The translations under genes and the position numbers were made by a program. Positions 28,899-37,954 of a DNA stretch of 64,000 nucleotides are shown here, piece by piece. How positions within the stretch are numbered: the first letter of the stretch is position 1; every line of letters begins with the position of its first letter. The notes under the pieces were generated by a model. It saw nothing but the letters and a program-made list of their open reading frames with translations, had not been told where the DNA came from and searched no databases. This DNA comes from [Mycobacterium] stephanolepidis (lineage in GTDB: Bacteria; Actinomycetota; Actinomycetes; Mycobacteriales; Mycobacteriaceae), in the NCBI RefSeq assembly GCF_002356335.1, contig NZ_AP018165.1, positions 3,224,001 through 3,288,000 on the forward strand, in the 5' to 3' direction.

Positions 28899-29588
28899 AT
28901 GCGCATGACCGAAACACATGTACTACCTGTCAGCGGCCCATACACGGTCCGCAGTGGTGACACCCTGTGGAAACTGTCCGAGATGTTCTACGGCGACGGA
29001 CGCCGCTACCGGGTGATCGCGGTAGTGAACGATCTGTCCGATCCTGATCTCATCGAGGTGGGGCAGGAACTCGAGATTCCGTACGTCACCTATCGGTACC
29101 AGGTCAAAGCGGGCGACACCAAGGGCACAATCGCCGAACATTTCTACGGCAGCTTCTCGATGAGTGGGGTGTTCGAAAGCCCCAGCGGTGTATCGCAGCG
29201 CGACCTGATTGTCGGCGAATGGCTGCTGATGCCGGACCTCGCCAACGTGGGACATCACACCGTGATGCCGGGCGAGACGCTGCAGGTGCTCGCGGACCGC
29301 TGGTACGGCGATTGGACGCTCTGGATCGTGATTGCCATCGCGAATCAGCTCAGCGGTGATGACCCGGAGCCCGGCTCCGTGCTGATCCAGCCTCGGCTCA
29401 ACCGGCGCCATACCGTTGTCTACGGCGACACGCTCTGGAAGCTGGCAGAGCAGAACTACGGCGACTACAACACCGCACTGACGCAGATCGCGGTCCAGAT
29501 GTTGGCGGCGGCCAACCTGATCGAAAACCCCGATCACCTCTCCGTGGGGCAGGTCATCTATTTCCCCTCGATCGACGTGGGCGCCTGA
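28899..29588 (+). CDS. protein made of four LysM domains, no signal peptide
   Basis: A 229-residue protein consisting almost entirely of four LysM modules of about 50 residues. They start at YTVRSGDTLWKLSEMFYG, YQVKAGDTKGTIAEHFYG, HTVMPGETLQVLADRWYG and HTVVYGDTLWKLAEQNYG. LysM binds N-acetylglucosamine polymers such as peptidoglycan. Unusually there is no hydrophobic N terminus, lipobox or membrane helix, and no catalytic domain. It could be exported by another route, be cytoplasmic, or resemble phage-tail LysM adaptors. ATG at 28899 or 28905. It converges on an MHS-type carrier with only one base between stops. Confidence 0.85.
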   Translation: MRMTETHVLPVSGPYTVRSGDTLWKLSEMFYGDGRRYRVIAVVNDLSDPDLIEVGQELEIPYVTYRYQVKAGDTKGTIAEHFYGSFSMSGVFESPSGVSQRDLIVGEWLLMPDLANVGHHTVMPGETLQVLADRWYGDWTLWIVIAIANQLSGDDPEPGSVLIQPRLNRRHTVVYGDTLWKLAEQNYGDYNTALTQIAVQMLAAANLIENPDHLSVGQVIYFPSIDVGA

Positions 29589-29589
29589 A

Positions 29590-30948
29590 TCAGACCTCGG
29601 CGAGATCCACTCCACGGGTCTCGCGCGCGGCGAGCAATGCGACGAATGTCAACACACCGGCGATCGACAGGTAGACCCCTACCCATGCGACGCCGAAGTC
29701 GTGCACCAGCCAGGTGGCGATGAACGGCGCGACGGCGGCTCCGATGATGGAGGCGAAGTTGTACGCGATCCCCGACCCGGTGTAGCGCACATTCGTGGGG
29801 AACAGCTCGGGCAGCAGGGCACTCATCGGCCCAAAGGACAGGCCCATCAATGCCATTCCAACACTCAAGAACACCAACATCATCGGCTTGTTCACCGTCG
29901 AGGGGTCGAGGAACCAGCCGAATGACAGCCCGAACACGATGATCCCGGCAGTGAACGTCAGCAGCACCGGCCTGCGTCCATATCTGTCCGCCAGCCGACC
30001 GGATATCGGCACGCACGCCGCCAGGAACAGCACCGAAATCAGCTGCATCTGTAGGAAATCGACGTAACTGATCGCGAGTTTTACCCCGGACTTGTCGACC
30101 ACCTTTCCCGTTCCATACGACGCCGCCCAGGTCGTGACGACGTAAAAGATCGTGTACGTGGCCAGCATGACGAACGTTCCGATCACCAGCTGGCGCCAGG
30201 AAGTCTTAGCCACCTCGGCCAGCGGCGCGCGTACCTTTTTGCCCTCGGCGACTGCCTGGGTGAAGACGGGCGTCTCGGTGAGTTTGAGCCGGACATAAAG
30301 GCCGACAACCACAATGACCGCGCTGGCCAAAAACGGGACTCGCCAACCCCAGGACAAGAACGCATGGTTGGCCGCGGCCGTCTTGGCATCGAAGCCCATG
30401 ACGAGCATCAGCAGCAGGAAGGTGCCGTTGGCGAAGAAGAATCCGATCGGGGCGCCCAGCTGTGGCCACATCGCCGCCCAGCCCCGCTTCCCCTCCTCGG
30501 CGGTTTCGGTCGCCAGCAGCGCGGCACCCGACCACTCCCCGCCCAATCCCAGACCCTGACAAAAGCGCAACAGTGAAAGCAGCGCGGGCGCCCAGTAGCC
30601 GACGGCGTCGAAGGTGGGCAGCAGTCCGATCGCGAAGGTCGCCACCCCCATGGTCATCAGCGATCCGACGAGGGTGGCCTTACGGCCGATCCGATCGCCG
30701 AAGTGCCCGAACACCATGGAGCCGACGGGGCGGGCGACGAAAGCCAACCCGAACGTCGCGAACGACGACAGCAGCGCGGCGGTGTCATCTCCCTTGGGAA
30801 AGAACAGCGTTGGGAACACCAGCACCGCCGCGGTGGCGTAGATGTAGAAGTCGAAGAACTCGATACTTGTACCCACCATGGAGGCGACGACGATCCGGCT
30901 GCGCGGGACCGCAGATTCGACGGGCACGGTCTCCGGTGTCATGGCCAC
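29590..30948 (-). CDS. MHS-family MFS transporter (metabolite:H+ symporter)
   Basis: A 452-residue carrier with 12 predicted helices. The MHS signature is visible: an N-terminal SMVGTSIEFFDFYIYATAA, VARPVGSMVFGHFGDRIGRK in loop 2-3, and GEWSGAALLATE in helix 5. Members import osmolytes or organic acids such as proline/betaine, shikimate or alpha-ketoglutarate. The GTG at 30948 (VAMTPETV) lies 6 bases after TAGTCT (30960-30955), predicting a leaderless mRNA; an ATG two codons in is the alternative. Divergent from the ArsR/DUF5937 regulator, which may control it. Confidence 0.9.
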   Translation of the reverse strand: MAMTPETVPVESAVPRSRIVVASMVGTSIEFFDFYIYATAAVLVFPTLFFPKGDDTAALLSSFATFGLAFVARPVGSMVFGHFGDRIGRKATLVGSLMTMGVATFAIGLLPTFDAVGYWAPALLSLLRFCQGLGLGGEWSGAALLATETAEEGKRGWAAMWPQLGAPIGFFFANGTFLLLMLVMGFDAKTAAANHAFLSWGWRVPFLASAVIVVVGLYVRLKLTETPVFTQAVAEGKKVRAPLAEVAKTSWRQLVIGTFVMLATYTIFYVVTTWAASYGTGKVVDKSGVKLAISYVDFLQMQLISVLFLAACVPISGRLADRYGRRPVLLTFTAGIIVFGLSFGWFLDPSTVNKPMMLVFLSVGMALMGLSFGPMSALLPELFPTNVRYTGSGIAYNFASIIGAAVAPFIATWLVHDFGVAWVGVYLSIAGVLTFVALLAARETRGVDLAEV

Positions 30949-31136
30949 CGGCGGAGACTAGCGCAGCGATTCGATCCTGGTAGCCAGTACAGCCGTCCAT
31001 TCCGCGATGCGGTTTCACACGTAGTCGAGTTCGCGAAGGTTCCACGCAGCGCGACATTTCACAGGTGCACGGGCAGGTATGGGCATATTGTGTGGAAATG
31101 CTCGTCAAAGCGGTCCGCTGCGGGTTGTAGGCCAGC

Positions 31137-32102
31137 GTGTTGCGACTCATCTTCACGGCGAATGACCTTGCTTTGACGAGGTTCCTGCCTATGCCTGCGC
31201 CCTTGTTGGAGATGAAATTCGCGACACGAGCACTGCGGCAGGGTATTCGCACACCATGGGGCGAGCGATGGCGTTGTCGAGCATTGGCAGCATTTCCCAT
31301 CGCGGCGACACCGGGACGGGCGGTGGTCAGCCACTTTTCATGGTCACTGTCGCCCACCGTGCTGGGCGACAGCTTCGACGAGGGTATGCGGTCCATCGAA
31401 AAGCTGAATCGGCAGCAGGCGCTGGCAGAGTTGGCCGTCTTCGGGCGCGGCCCCACCGAAGGTGCCGGGGCGCCACCATATCTCCGGCACGCCATCGCCG
31501 GTGATCGCGAGGCCACTGTCGCATTGGGGCGCATGACGAAAGGCGCATACCGAGCGGTGCTGGAGCCATACTGGCCCGATATCCAGGCGAACCATCAGAT
31601 TGAACTCGTGCGGCAGGGACGCGTGATGGCGCGCCACGGTGTGGGGGCCGCCCTCGGCATGATTTTCCCCGGCGCTCGATGGAATGGCGACTGCCTTGAG
31701 ATCGATAGTCCACAACGCAGCACCATCGCGCTGCGTGGCCGTGGCATCGTGTTGACGCCCAGCGTTTTCTGGGCGGGACCACCCCTAGTCGGTGAGCTCG
31801 GCGAGCAGCCGGTCGTCCTGGCGTACCCCGCCCCCATCGATTTGACCCTCAGTGTCGGCGCTGAATCCGATCCGCTCGCGGCAGTACTTGGATCGACCCG
31901 AGCTGCGGTACTGCGCGTGCTGACCGCGGAGCACACCACCAGCGATATCGCCCGCAACCTCGGTATCAGCCCCGCATCGGCGTCCGAACACACCTCGGCG
32001 CTGAGGCAAGCACGGTTGGTGCGCAGCCGCCGTGACGGTAAGGCCGTCATCCACGACGCCACCGCCCTGGGCCTTGACCTGATCGATGCAAACCGCCTGT
32101 AG
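31137..32102 (+). CDS. ArsR-type regulator with N-terminal DUF5937-like domain
   Basis: A 321-residue protein. The last ~80 residues form an ArsR winged helix (LRVLTAEHTTSDIARNLGISPASASEHT...), while the first ~240 resemble the DUF5937 region of actinobacterial regulators, including the typical opening LRLIFTANDLALTRF. No metal-binding cysteine box is seen, so it is unlikely to be a metal sensor. Start GTG at 31137; the TTG at the next codon is equally possible. It is divergent from the MHS carrier (188 bases, no clear operator) and 130 bases upstream of a DUF2236 gene on the same strand. Confidence 0.8.
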   Translation: MLRLIFTANDLALTRFLPMPAPLLEMKFATRALRQGIRTPWGERWRCRALAAFPIAATPGRAVVSHFSWSLSPTVLGDSFDEGMRSIEKLNRQQALAELAVFGRGPTEGAGAPPYLRHAIAGDREATVALGRMTKGAYRAVLEPYWPDIQANHQIELVRQGRVMARHGVGAALGMIFPGARWNGDCLEIDSPQRSTIALRGRGIVLTPSVFWAGPPLVGELGEQPVVLAYPAPIDLTLSVGAESDPLAAVLGSTRAAVLRVLTAEHTTSDIARNLGISPASASEHTSALRQARLVRSRRDGKAVIHDATALGLDLIDANRL

Positions 32103-32165
32103 CTGGCGCTTCATCGGCGGCGATCACAACACGAGAGCCACTCAGATAACAGATGAGCGCGCCAC

Positions 32166-32189
32166 TGTTGACAACTGGCGTTGTTAACA
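32166..32189. promoter_or_regulatory. operator-like palindrome upstream of the second DUF2236 gene
   Basis: TGTTGACAAC-TGGC-GTTGTTAACA pairs over 10 bases per arm with one mismatch. A TTGACA hexamer (32168-32173) is embedded in the left arm, so a bound regulator would cover a -35 region. The gene starts 42 bases downstream. Confidence 0.6.
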
Positions 32190-32231
32190 TCTCCAATGAA
32201 GAGGAAGCGAACCGCTCCCTGGGAGGCAACG

Positions 32232-33278
32232 ATGCCAAGCACAGCTGCACACGCCGCAACATCACGCTCGGCGGGCATGCCGCCACGCGGTGATGCCAAA
32301 GCCCGAATCTGGCGCCGCGGAGACGGTGCCACTCCCGCCGGTCAACGCACCGGCCCGGACGGACACCCCGATTATGGCTACTTCGGCCCCGGCTCGGTGA
32401 CCTGGAAGGTGTTTCTGCATCCCTCGGTGGCACCGATGATCGTGCTGGTGACCGCCCTTCTGGAGGGCAGCCATGAGGGACTGCAGGCCGTCGAGATCAA
32501 CCACGATCCGGTGTTCACCAAGAGCAAGCGCAATCAGGTCGACTTCGACGACACCGTCAAGCGCATTCAGCGCACCGCCGGCGTCCCGATACCGATCATC
32601 TTCGGCGACACCGCAAGTGCCGATGCGCTCGCCGCGCACCTGCGTCACTATCACCGCAACATGAAGGGTGTCATTCCCGGCACCGACAGGCCCTACGACG
32701 CGCAAGGCCCGGCGCTGGTGCTCTTCGCGCACGTAACGATCATGCATGCGGCGCTACGGATCTACGAGAACACCCCCGCGCCGGGGCGTCTTATCCCCCG
32801 GCGTCTTCCCAAAGCCGAACGCGACCAATTCTTCTTGGAAGTCAAGACATTCGCCGAACTCATGGGAGCCGACCCGGACACGGTGCCGGTGACCTCCGAG
32901 GAGGTGGAGGCTTATTACGACTCGATCGAATCCGAATACCGGATGGTGAAGGGTTTTGTGCCGGGCGGCATGCGATTCGCTCTGTCGGTGATCAGAAACG
33001 CACGGGGCTTCGGTGGACTGACGGCGGCGGCGGTAGCCGCGATCACTCTCGTCACCGCTGTGCCTTCCGTTGCCGTGGTGCCGCCAAAGGTGCGGCGCCA
33101 TTTGGGGATTCCCCGCATCGCCGACCCGGTGCTGGCGATGCTGCTACGGGTGGCGCAGCCTGCCTTTGTGCCGTTCACACTCGAGCCGCTGGCGCGCGAG
33201 ATCTCCAGGTTGTTCATCGGTGATGACGGCATTACGTTGGGAGAGAATGCCCGCGAGCTTATGGAGCAGTCCGCCTAG
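32232..33278 (+). CDS. second DUF2236 (MpaB-like oxygenase) protein
   Basis: A 348-residue DUF2236-family protein, distinct in sequence from the one at 23635. It shows FGPGSVTWKVFLHPSVAP near the N terminus, the central HYHRNMKG histidines, and LVLFAHVTIMHAALRIYE, followed by the SEYRMVKGFVP region. The start ATG at 32232 has GGGAGG 5 bases upstream; an earlier ATG at 32181 overlaps the palindrome and is less likely. Function and substrate unknown. The palindrome at 32166-32189 and the upstream ArsR gene suggest inducible control. Confidence 0.8.
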   Translation: MPSTAAHAATSRSAGMPPRGDAKARIWRRGDGATPAGQRTGPDGHPDYGYFGPGSVTWKVFLHPSVAPMIVLVTALLEGSHEGLQAVEINHDPVFTKSKRNQVDFDDTVKRIQRTAGVPIPIIFGDTASADALAAHLRHYHRNMKGVIPGTDRPYDAQGPALVLFAHVTIMHAALRIYENTPAPGRLIPRRLPKAERDQFFLEVKTFAELMGADPDTVPVTSEEVEAYYDSIESEYRMVKGFVPGGMRFALSVIRNARGFGGLTAAAVAAITLVTAVPSVAVVPPKVRRHLGIPRIADPVLAMLLRVAQPAFVPFTLEPLAREISRLFIGDDGITLGENARELMEQSA

Positions 33279-33282
33279 GCCC

Positions 33283-33714
33283 TCACACCCGTAGCGCGGT
33301 GAACGGCGCGATCGGAATCAGCCTGATGACAAACCAGGCCGCGAACACGACCAGGATGATGGACGCCACCCATCCGCGCAGCCATGGCGGATTCCAATCA
33401 GTGGCTCCCCGCAAGCGGCTGCGCGTCCACGCGACGAAACAGACTGCGAGGAATCCCAAGGCCACCAAGGCAACCGCGTTGTAGCGCAGCGCCGCCAGCA
33501 CGTCGCCGTGCATCAATGAGTAGACCATCCGCAGACCACCGCACGCGGGACAGTCAAGGCCGGTGAGGGCCTTGAACGGACACACCGGAAGCACTCCCCC
33601 AGGCGTTGTCGGGTCACCGAGCCAGATCGCCGCACAGCCCGCCGCCGTCACGCCCGCCACAGTGGCAGGGGCGATCAGTCGGGAAGCGACGGTGGTCGGA
33701 CGGGAGGTGGTCAT
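33283..33714 (-). CDS. DUF2752 membrane protein
   Basis: A 143-residue protein with three or four hydrophobic segments. It has the DUF2752 signature: CPFKALTGLDCPACGGLRM followed by HGDVLAALRYNAV. The two conserved Cys motifs (CP and CPACGG) suggest metal or redox function, but the family has no assigned role. ATG at 33714; a longer frame upstream to 33804 is less likely. It converges on the DUF2236 gene with 4 bases between stops. Confidence 0.85.
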   Translation of the reverse strand: MTTSRPTTVASRLIAPATVAGVTAAGCAAIWLGDPTTPGGVLPVCPFKALTGLDCPACGGLRMVYSLMHGDVLAALRYNAVALVALGFLAVCFVAWTRSRLRGATDWNPPWLRGWVASIILVVFAAWFVIRLIPIAPFTALRV

Positions 33715-33800
33715 CGCGTTCCAGTATCCACCGTTCCGGGTATGGCCACGGTCGGGTATTCGATGGACACCATTCCCATTGAACGCCAAGTGCGGAAAAC

Positions 33801-33840
33801 GCAAAAGCCCCCGACACTCCGTAGAGCGCGGGGGCCTTGC
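33801..33840 (-). terminator. intrinsic terminator after ilvC
   Basis: On the minus strand, GCAAGGCCCCCG pairs with CGGGGGCTTTTGC (positions 33840-33828 with 33813-33801) around a 14-base loop, with a T-run inside the 3' arm. It lies 18 bases beyond the ilvC stop. Confidence 0.75.
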
Positions 33841-33857
33841 GTTCAGATGAACAGGGA

Positions 33858-34919
<1,062 letters not shown>

Positions 34920-35423
34920 TTACTTGGCGGCGGCGATGGACCGCGGGCCGCGCGACAACGCGACCACGCCGGACTGCACGATCTCCCGAATACCGTACGG
35001 GTCGAGCATCCGCAGCAGTGCATCCAGCTTGGACTGGGTGCCCGTCGCCTCGATGGTCACCGACTCCGGCGATACATCCACGACCTTGGCGCGGAACAGG
35101 TTCACCACCTCGATGACCTGCGCCCGCACCGTCGCATCGGCGCGCACCTTGACGAGCATGAGCTCGCGGGCCACCGAATTCTCCTCGTCCTGTTCGACGA
35201 TCTTGATCACGTTGATGAGCTTGTTGAGCTGCTTGGTGACCTGTTCGAGCGGAAAATCGTCGACGGTGACGACGATTGTCATGCGCGAAATACCCTTGAG
35301 CTCCGTCTGGCCCACCGCCAATGACGCGATGTTGAAGCCACGACGGGAAAACAGTGCAGCGACGCGGGCGAGCACACCGGGACGGTCCTCGACCAGAACG
35401 CTCAGGGTGTGGGTGCTGGTCAT
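34920..35423 (-). CDS. ilvN: acetolactate synthase small (regulatory) subunit
   Basis: A 167-residue regulatory subunit with an N-terminal ACT domain ([24 protein letters not shown]..., in pieces: [18 protein letters not shown]) that binds valine for feedback inhibition, and a C-terminal ACT-like half. The ATG at 35423 overlaps the ilvB stop by ATGA, so the subunits are translationally coupled. Confidence 0.96.
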   Translation of the reverse strand: MTSTHTLSVLVEDRPGVLARVAALFSRRGFNIASLAVGQTELKGISRMTIVVTVDDFPLEQVTKQLNKLINVIKIVEQDEENSVARELMLVKVRADATVRAQVIEVVNLFRAKVVDVSPESVTIEATGTQSKLDALLRMLDPYGIREIVQSGVVALSRGPRSIAAAK

Positions 35424-37270
35424 CGTGACCCTTCCTGCTCCGCAGTGTCATCATCGTCGAACAGCGGCCGGATGCCCCGGGCCGCCTGGATCTCGTCATT
35501 GCTGGTGCCCGCCGCGACCATCGGCCACACCTGGGCGTCGGCACCGACGATGAAGTCGATGACCACTGGGCGATCGTTGATGGCCCGCGCCTCTTCGATC
35601 ACCTTGGCCACATCCTCTTCACGCTCGCAACGCAATCCGACGCAGCCGAGCGCCTCGGCCAGCTTCACGAAATCGGGGATGCGACGCGAGTGCGTCGCCA
35701 GGTCGGTCTGCGAGTAGCGCTGGTCGTAGAACAGCGTCTGCCACTGCCGAACCATGCCCAGGTTGCCGTTGTTGATGAGCGCCACCTTGATGGGCACGCC
35801 CTCGATGGCGCAGGTGGCCAACTCCTGGTTGGTCATCTGGAAGCAGCCGTCGCCGTCGATGGCCCACACCTCGGCCTCGGGCCGCGCCATCTTGGCACCC
35901 ATGGCAGCGGGCACCGCGAAGCCCATCGTGCCCAGGCCACCGGAGTTGAGCCAGGTACGCGGGTTCTCGTACTTCACGAACTGCGCGGCCCACATCTGGT
36001 GCTGCCCAACGCCCGCCACATAGACAGCGTCGGGTCCGGCGATCTTGCCCAACGTTTCGATGACGAACTCCGGGCCCAGGCTGCCGTCGTGCTGTGCGTC
36101 ATATCCCAGCGGGTAGGTCGCACGGATACCCGAGAGGTACTCCCACCACTCGGACAGGTCGGTGGTCGCGCCGGTCGCGCGGTCATTCCGGATGGCTTCG
36201 GTCAGCTCGGAGATGACGTTCTTCACGTCCCCGACGATCGGCACATCCGCGTGGCGGTTCTTACCGATCTCGGCGGGGTCGATATCGGCGTGAATCACCT
36301 TGGCGTCCGGCGCGAACGAGTCCAGCTGCCCGGTGACGCGGTCGTCAAAACGCGCGCCCAGGGTGATCAGCAGATCGCTGCGCTGCAGGGCTGCCACCGC
36401 GCCGACGGTGCCGTGCATCCCGGGCATACCCATGTGCAGCTCGTGGCTGTCGGGGAATGCACCGCGCGCCATAAGGGTGGTGACGACGGGGATGCCGGTC
36501 AGTTCGGCCAATTCCTTGAGTTCCGGGGATGCGTCCGCGCGTATGACACCGCCACCGACGTACAGCACCGGACGCTTGGCGGCGGCGATGAGCCGAACCG
36601 CCTCACGGACCTGCTTGCCATGCGGCTTGGTGACGGGCTTGTAGCCGGGCAGATAGATCTGCGGCGGCCAGCTGAACGTGGTCTGCGCCTGCAGCACGTC
36701 CTTGGGGATATCGACGAGCACCGCACCGGGACGACCACTCTGGGCGATGTAGAAAGCCTCGGCGATGACCCGTGGGATGTCCTCGGCGTTGTTCACCAGG
36801 AAGTTGTGCTTGGTGATCGGCATGGTGATGCCGGAGATGTCGGCTTCCTGGAAGGCGTCGGTGCCGATGAGGCCCCGCCCCACCTGCCCGGTGATCGCGA
36901 CCACCGGGATGGAGTCCATCTGCGCGTCGGCCAACGGGGTGACCAGGTTGGTGGCACCCGGGCCGGAGGTGGCCATCATGACGCCGACCTTGCCGCTGGC
37001 GTGGGCGTATCCACTGGCGGCATGCCCACCACCCTGCTCGTGCCGCACCAGGACATGCCGGACCTTCACCGAGTCGTACAGCGGGTCGTACACGGGCAGC
37101 ACCGCACCGCCGGGAATACCGAAGATGACCTCGACACCGAGCTCCTCAAGCGACCGCACTACCGACTGCGCGCCGGTGACACGCTGGGGTGCGACGGTGT
37201 TCGCTTCCGGAGCTGCTGCTGGGGCCGGCCCAGAAGCAGAAGCCGGCTTGGGCTTTGCAGGTGCACTCAT
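35420..37270 (-). CDS. ilvB: acetolactate synthase large (catalytic) subunit
   Basis: A 616-residue thiamine-diphosphate enzyme forming acetolactate or acetohydroxybutyrate. The catalytic glutamate is Glu78 in [12 protein letters not shown]; the cofactor-binding motif is [15 protein letters not shown] with [11 protein letters not shown] after it; the FAD-binding middle domain includes [13 protein letters not shown]. The first ~28 residues are a Pro/Ala/Lys-rich extension. ATG at 37270. It is preceded by a leader peptide gene and an attenuator hairpin, and followed by ilvN with ATGA overlap. Confidence 0.97.
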   Translation of the reverse strand: MSAPAKPKPASASGPAPAAAPEANTVAPQRVTGAQSVVRSLEELGVEVIFGIPGGAVLPVYDPLYDSVKVRHVLVRHEQGGGHAASGYAHASGKVGVMMATSGPGATNLVTPLADAQMDSIPVVAITGQVGRGLIGTDAFQEADISGITMPITKHNFLVNNAEDIPRVIAEAFYIAQSGRPGAVLVDIPKDVLQAQTTFSWPPQIYLPGYKPVTKPHGKQVREAVRLIAAAKRPVLYVGGGVIRADASPELKELAELTGIPVVTTLMARGAFPDSHELHMGMPGMHGTVGAVAALQRSDLLITLGARFDDRVTGQLDSFAPDAKVIHADIDPAEIGKNRHADVPIVGDVKNVISELTEAIRNDRATGATTDLSEWWEYLSGIRATYPLGYDAQHDGSLGPEFVIETLGKIAGPDAVYVAGVGQHQMWAAQFVKYENPRTWLNSGGLGTMGFAVPAAMGAKMARPEAEVWAIDGDGCFQMTNQELATCAIEGVPIKVALINNGNLGMVRQWQTLFYDQRYSQTDLATHSRRIPDFVKLAEALGCVGLRCEREEDVAKVIEEARAINDRPVVIDFIVGADAQVWPMVAAGTSNDEIQAARGIRPLFDDDDTAEQEGSR

Positions 37271-37313
37271 GGTCTGTCCTCTTGTTATGTCCGTACTGAA
37301 AACCTATGGCAAC

Positions 37314-37349
37314 AAAAAACCCCCGCCAGCGGTCTGCTGTACGAGGGTT
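37314..37349 (-). terminator. intrinsic terminator (attenuator) in the ilvB leader
   Basis: On the minus strand AACCCTCG (37349-37342) pairs with CGGGGGTT (37325-37318), running into six T residues (37319-37314). It lies 43 bases before the ilvB ATG and 36 bases after the leader peptide stop, which is the layout of transcription attenuation. Confidence 0.8.
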
Positions 37350-37385
37350 GCGCGTCGAGTGTGCGCGAGTTGCCTTGGACTCGGG

Positions 37386-37436
37386 CTACGCGTCGACGCG
37401 CATACCGATTACTACGAGCAAGGCGGGGTTGTTCAC
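37386..37436 (-). CDS. ilvB leader peptide (attenuation)
   Basis: A 16-codon reading frame, MNNPALLVVIGMRVDA, starting GTG at 37436 and ending TAG at 37388-37386. Five consecutive branched-chain codons (Leu-Leu-Val-Val-Ile) are followed by a Val. It precedes the terminator at 37314-37349. The stretch GCGCGTCGA in the end of the frame is complementary to TCGACGCGC just upstream of the terminator's 5' arm, offering alternative pairing when ribosomes stall. TACCGT lies 7 bases before the GTG, so the leader mRNA appears leaderless. Confidence 0.82.
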   Translation of the reverse strand: MNNPALLVVIGMRVDA

Positions 37437-37443
37437 ACCGCGT

Positions 37444-37473
37444 ACGGTAGTCGTTTCTGGAGGTCCGAGTCAA
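37444..37473 (-). promoter_or_regulatory. promoter of the ilvBNC operon
   Basis: On the minus strand TTGACT (37473-37468) and TACCGT (37449-37444) are separated by 18 bases. The GTG of the leader peptide begins 7 bases downstream of the -10 box. Confidence 0.7.
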
Positions 37474-37564
37474 ATCCCTGCTAGAAGCGGCTTCGCCGAG
37501 CGTGAGGCCACTGGGTTCTGGGCCGAATTCTCGTCCTGGCGTCACCGTCGGGGACAATGGATGG

Positions 37565-37954
37565 ATGACCGAGGAGAAGCGCACAGTCATCAGGACATCG
37601 CCGATGGCGCATTTCATGTCCGGGTTCCTGGCGCTCGGCATCCTGACGTTCGTCCTGTATCTCCCGGTCCTCGCGCCGCTGCTGCTGATCCCCGCCGCCA
37701 TGTCCTATGCCATCTTCCGGTATCGGACCGCGGTCGATACCGAATCGGTGCAGGTACGAACACTGGCAAGCACTCGGACGTTGCCGTGGACCGAGGTCAA
37801 GGGCCTCGGATTCGACAGGCACGCCTGGGCACGCGCCGAACTCGTCGACGGCACCTCGCTGCGTCTTCCGGCGGTCACCTTCTCGACGCTGCCGATCCTG
37901 TCGGCGGCCAGCAATGGCCGGGTACCGAATCCGTATCAAGGGGTTCAGCGCTAG
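37565..37954 (+). CDS. cfp6: small PH-domain membrane protein (CFP-6 homologue)
   Basis: A 129-residue protein with two hydrophobic segments near the N terminus (AHFMSGFLALGILTFVLYL, then LLLIPAAMSYAIF) followed by a bacterial PH-like domain (TVLASTRTLPWTEVKGLGF-type beta strands). M. tuberculosis Rv3004 (CFP-6) lies next to ilvB in the same orientation. Function is not established. ATG at 37565; longer starts reach into the ilvB promoter region. Its stop overlaps the stop of the convergent gene in CTAG (37951-37954). Confidence 0.82.
   Translation: MTEEKRTVIRTSPMAHFMSGFLALGILTFVLYLPVLAPLLLIPAAMSYAIFRYRTAVDTESVQVRTLASTRTLPWTEVKGLGFDRHAWARAELVDGTSLRLPAVTFSTLPILSAASNGRVPNPYQGVQR

Noticed and set aside
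28899..29588. LysM protein as a phage endolysin or prophage remnant
   Set aside because: There is no catalytic domain and no holin, integrase or structural phage gene nearby; flanking genes are chromosomal.
35690..37450. Long plus-strand frame opposite ilvB (almost 590 codons), and a similar one opposite ilvC/ilvN (33837-35324)
   Set aside because: Both mirror the codon structure of the acetolactate synthase and reductoisomerase genes; no start signal or recognisable domain.
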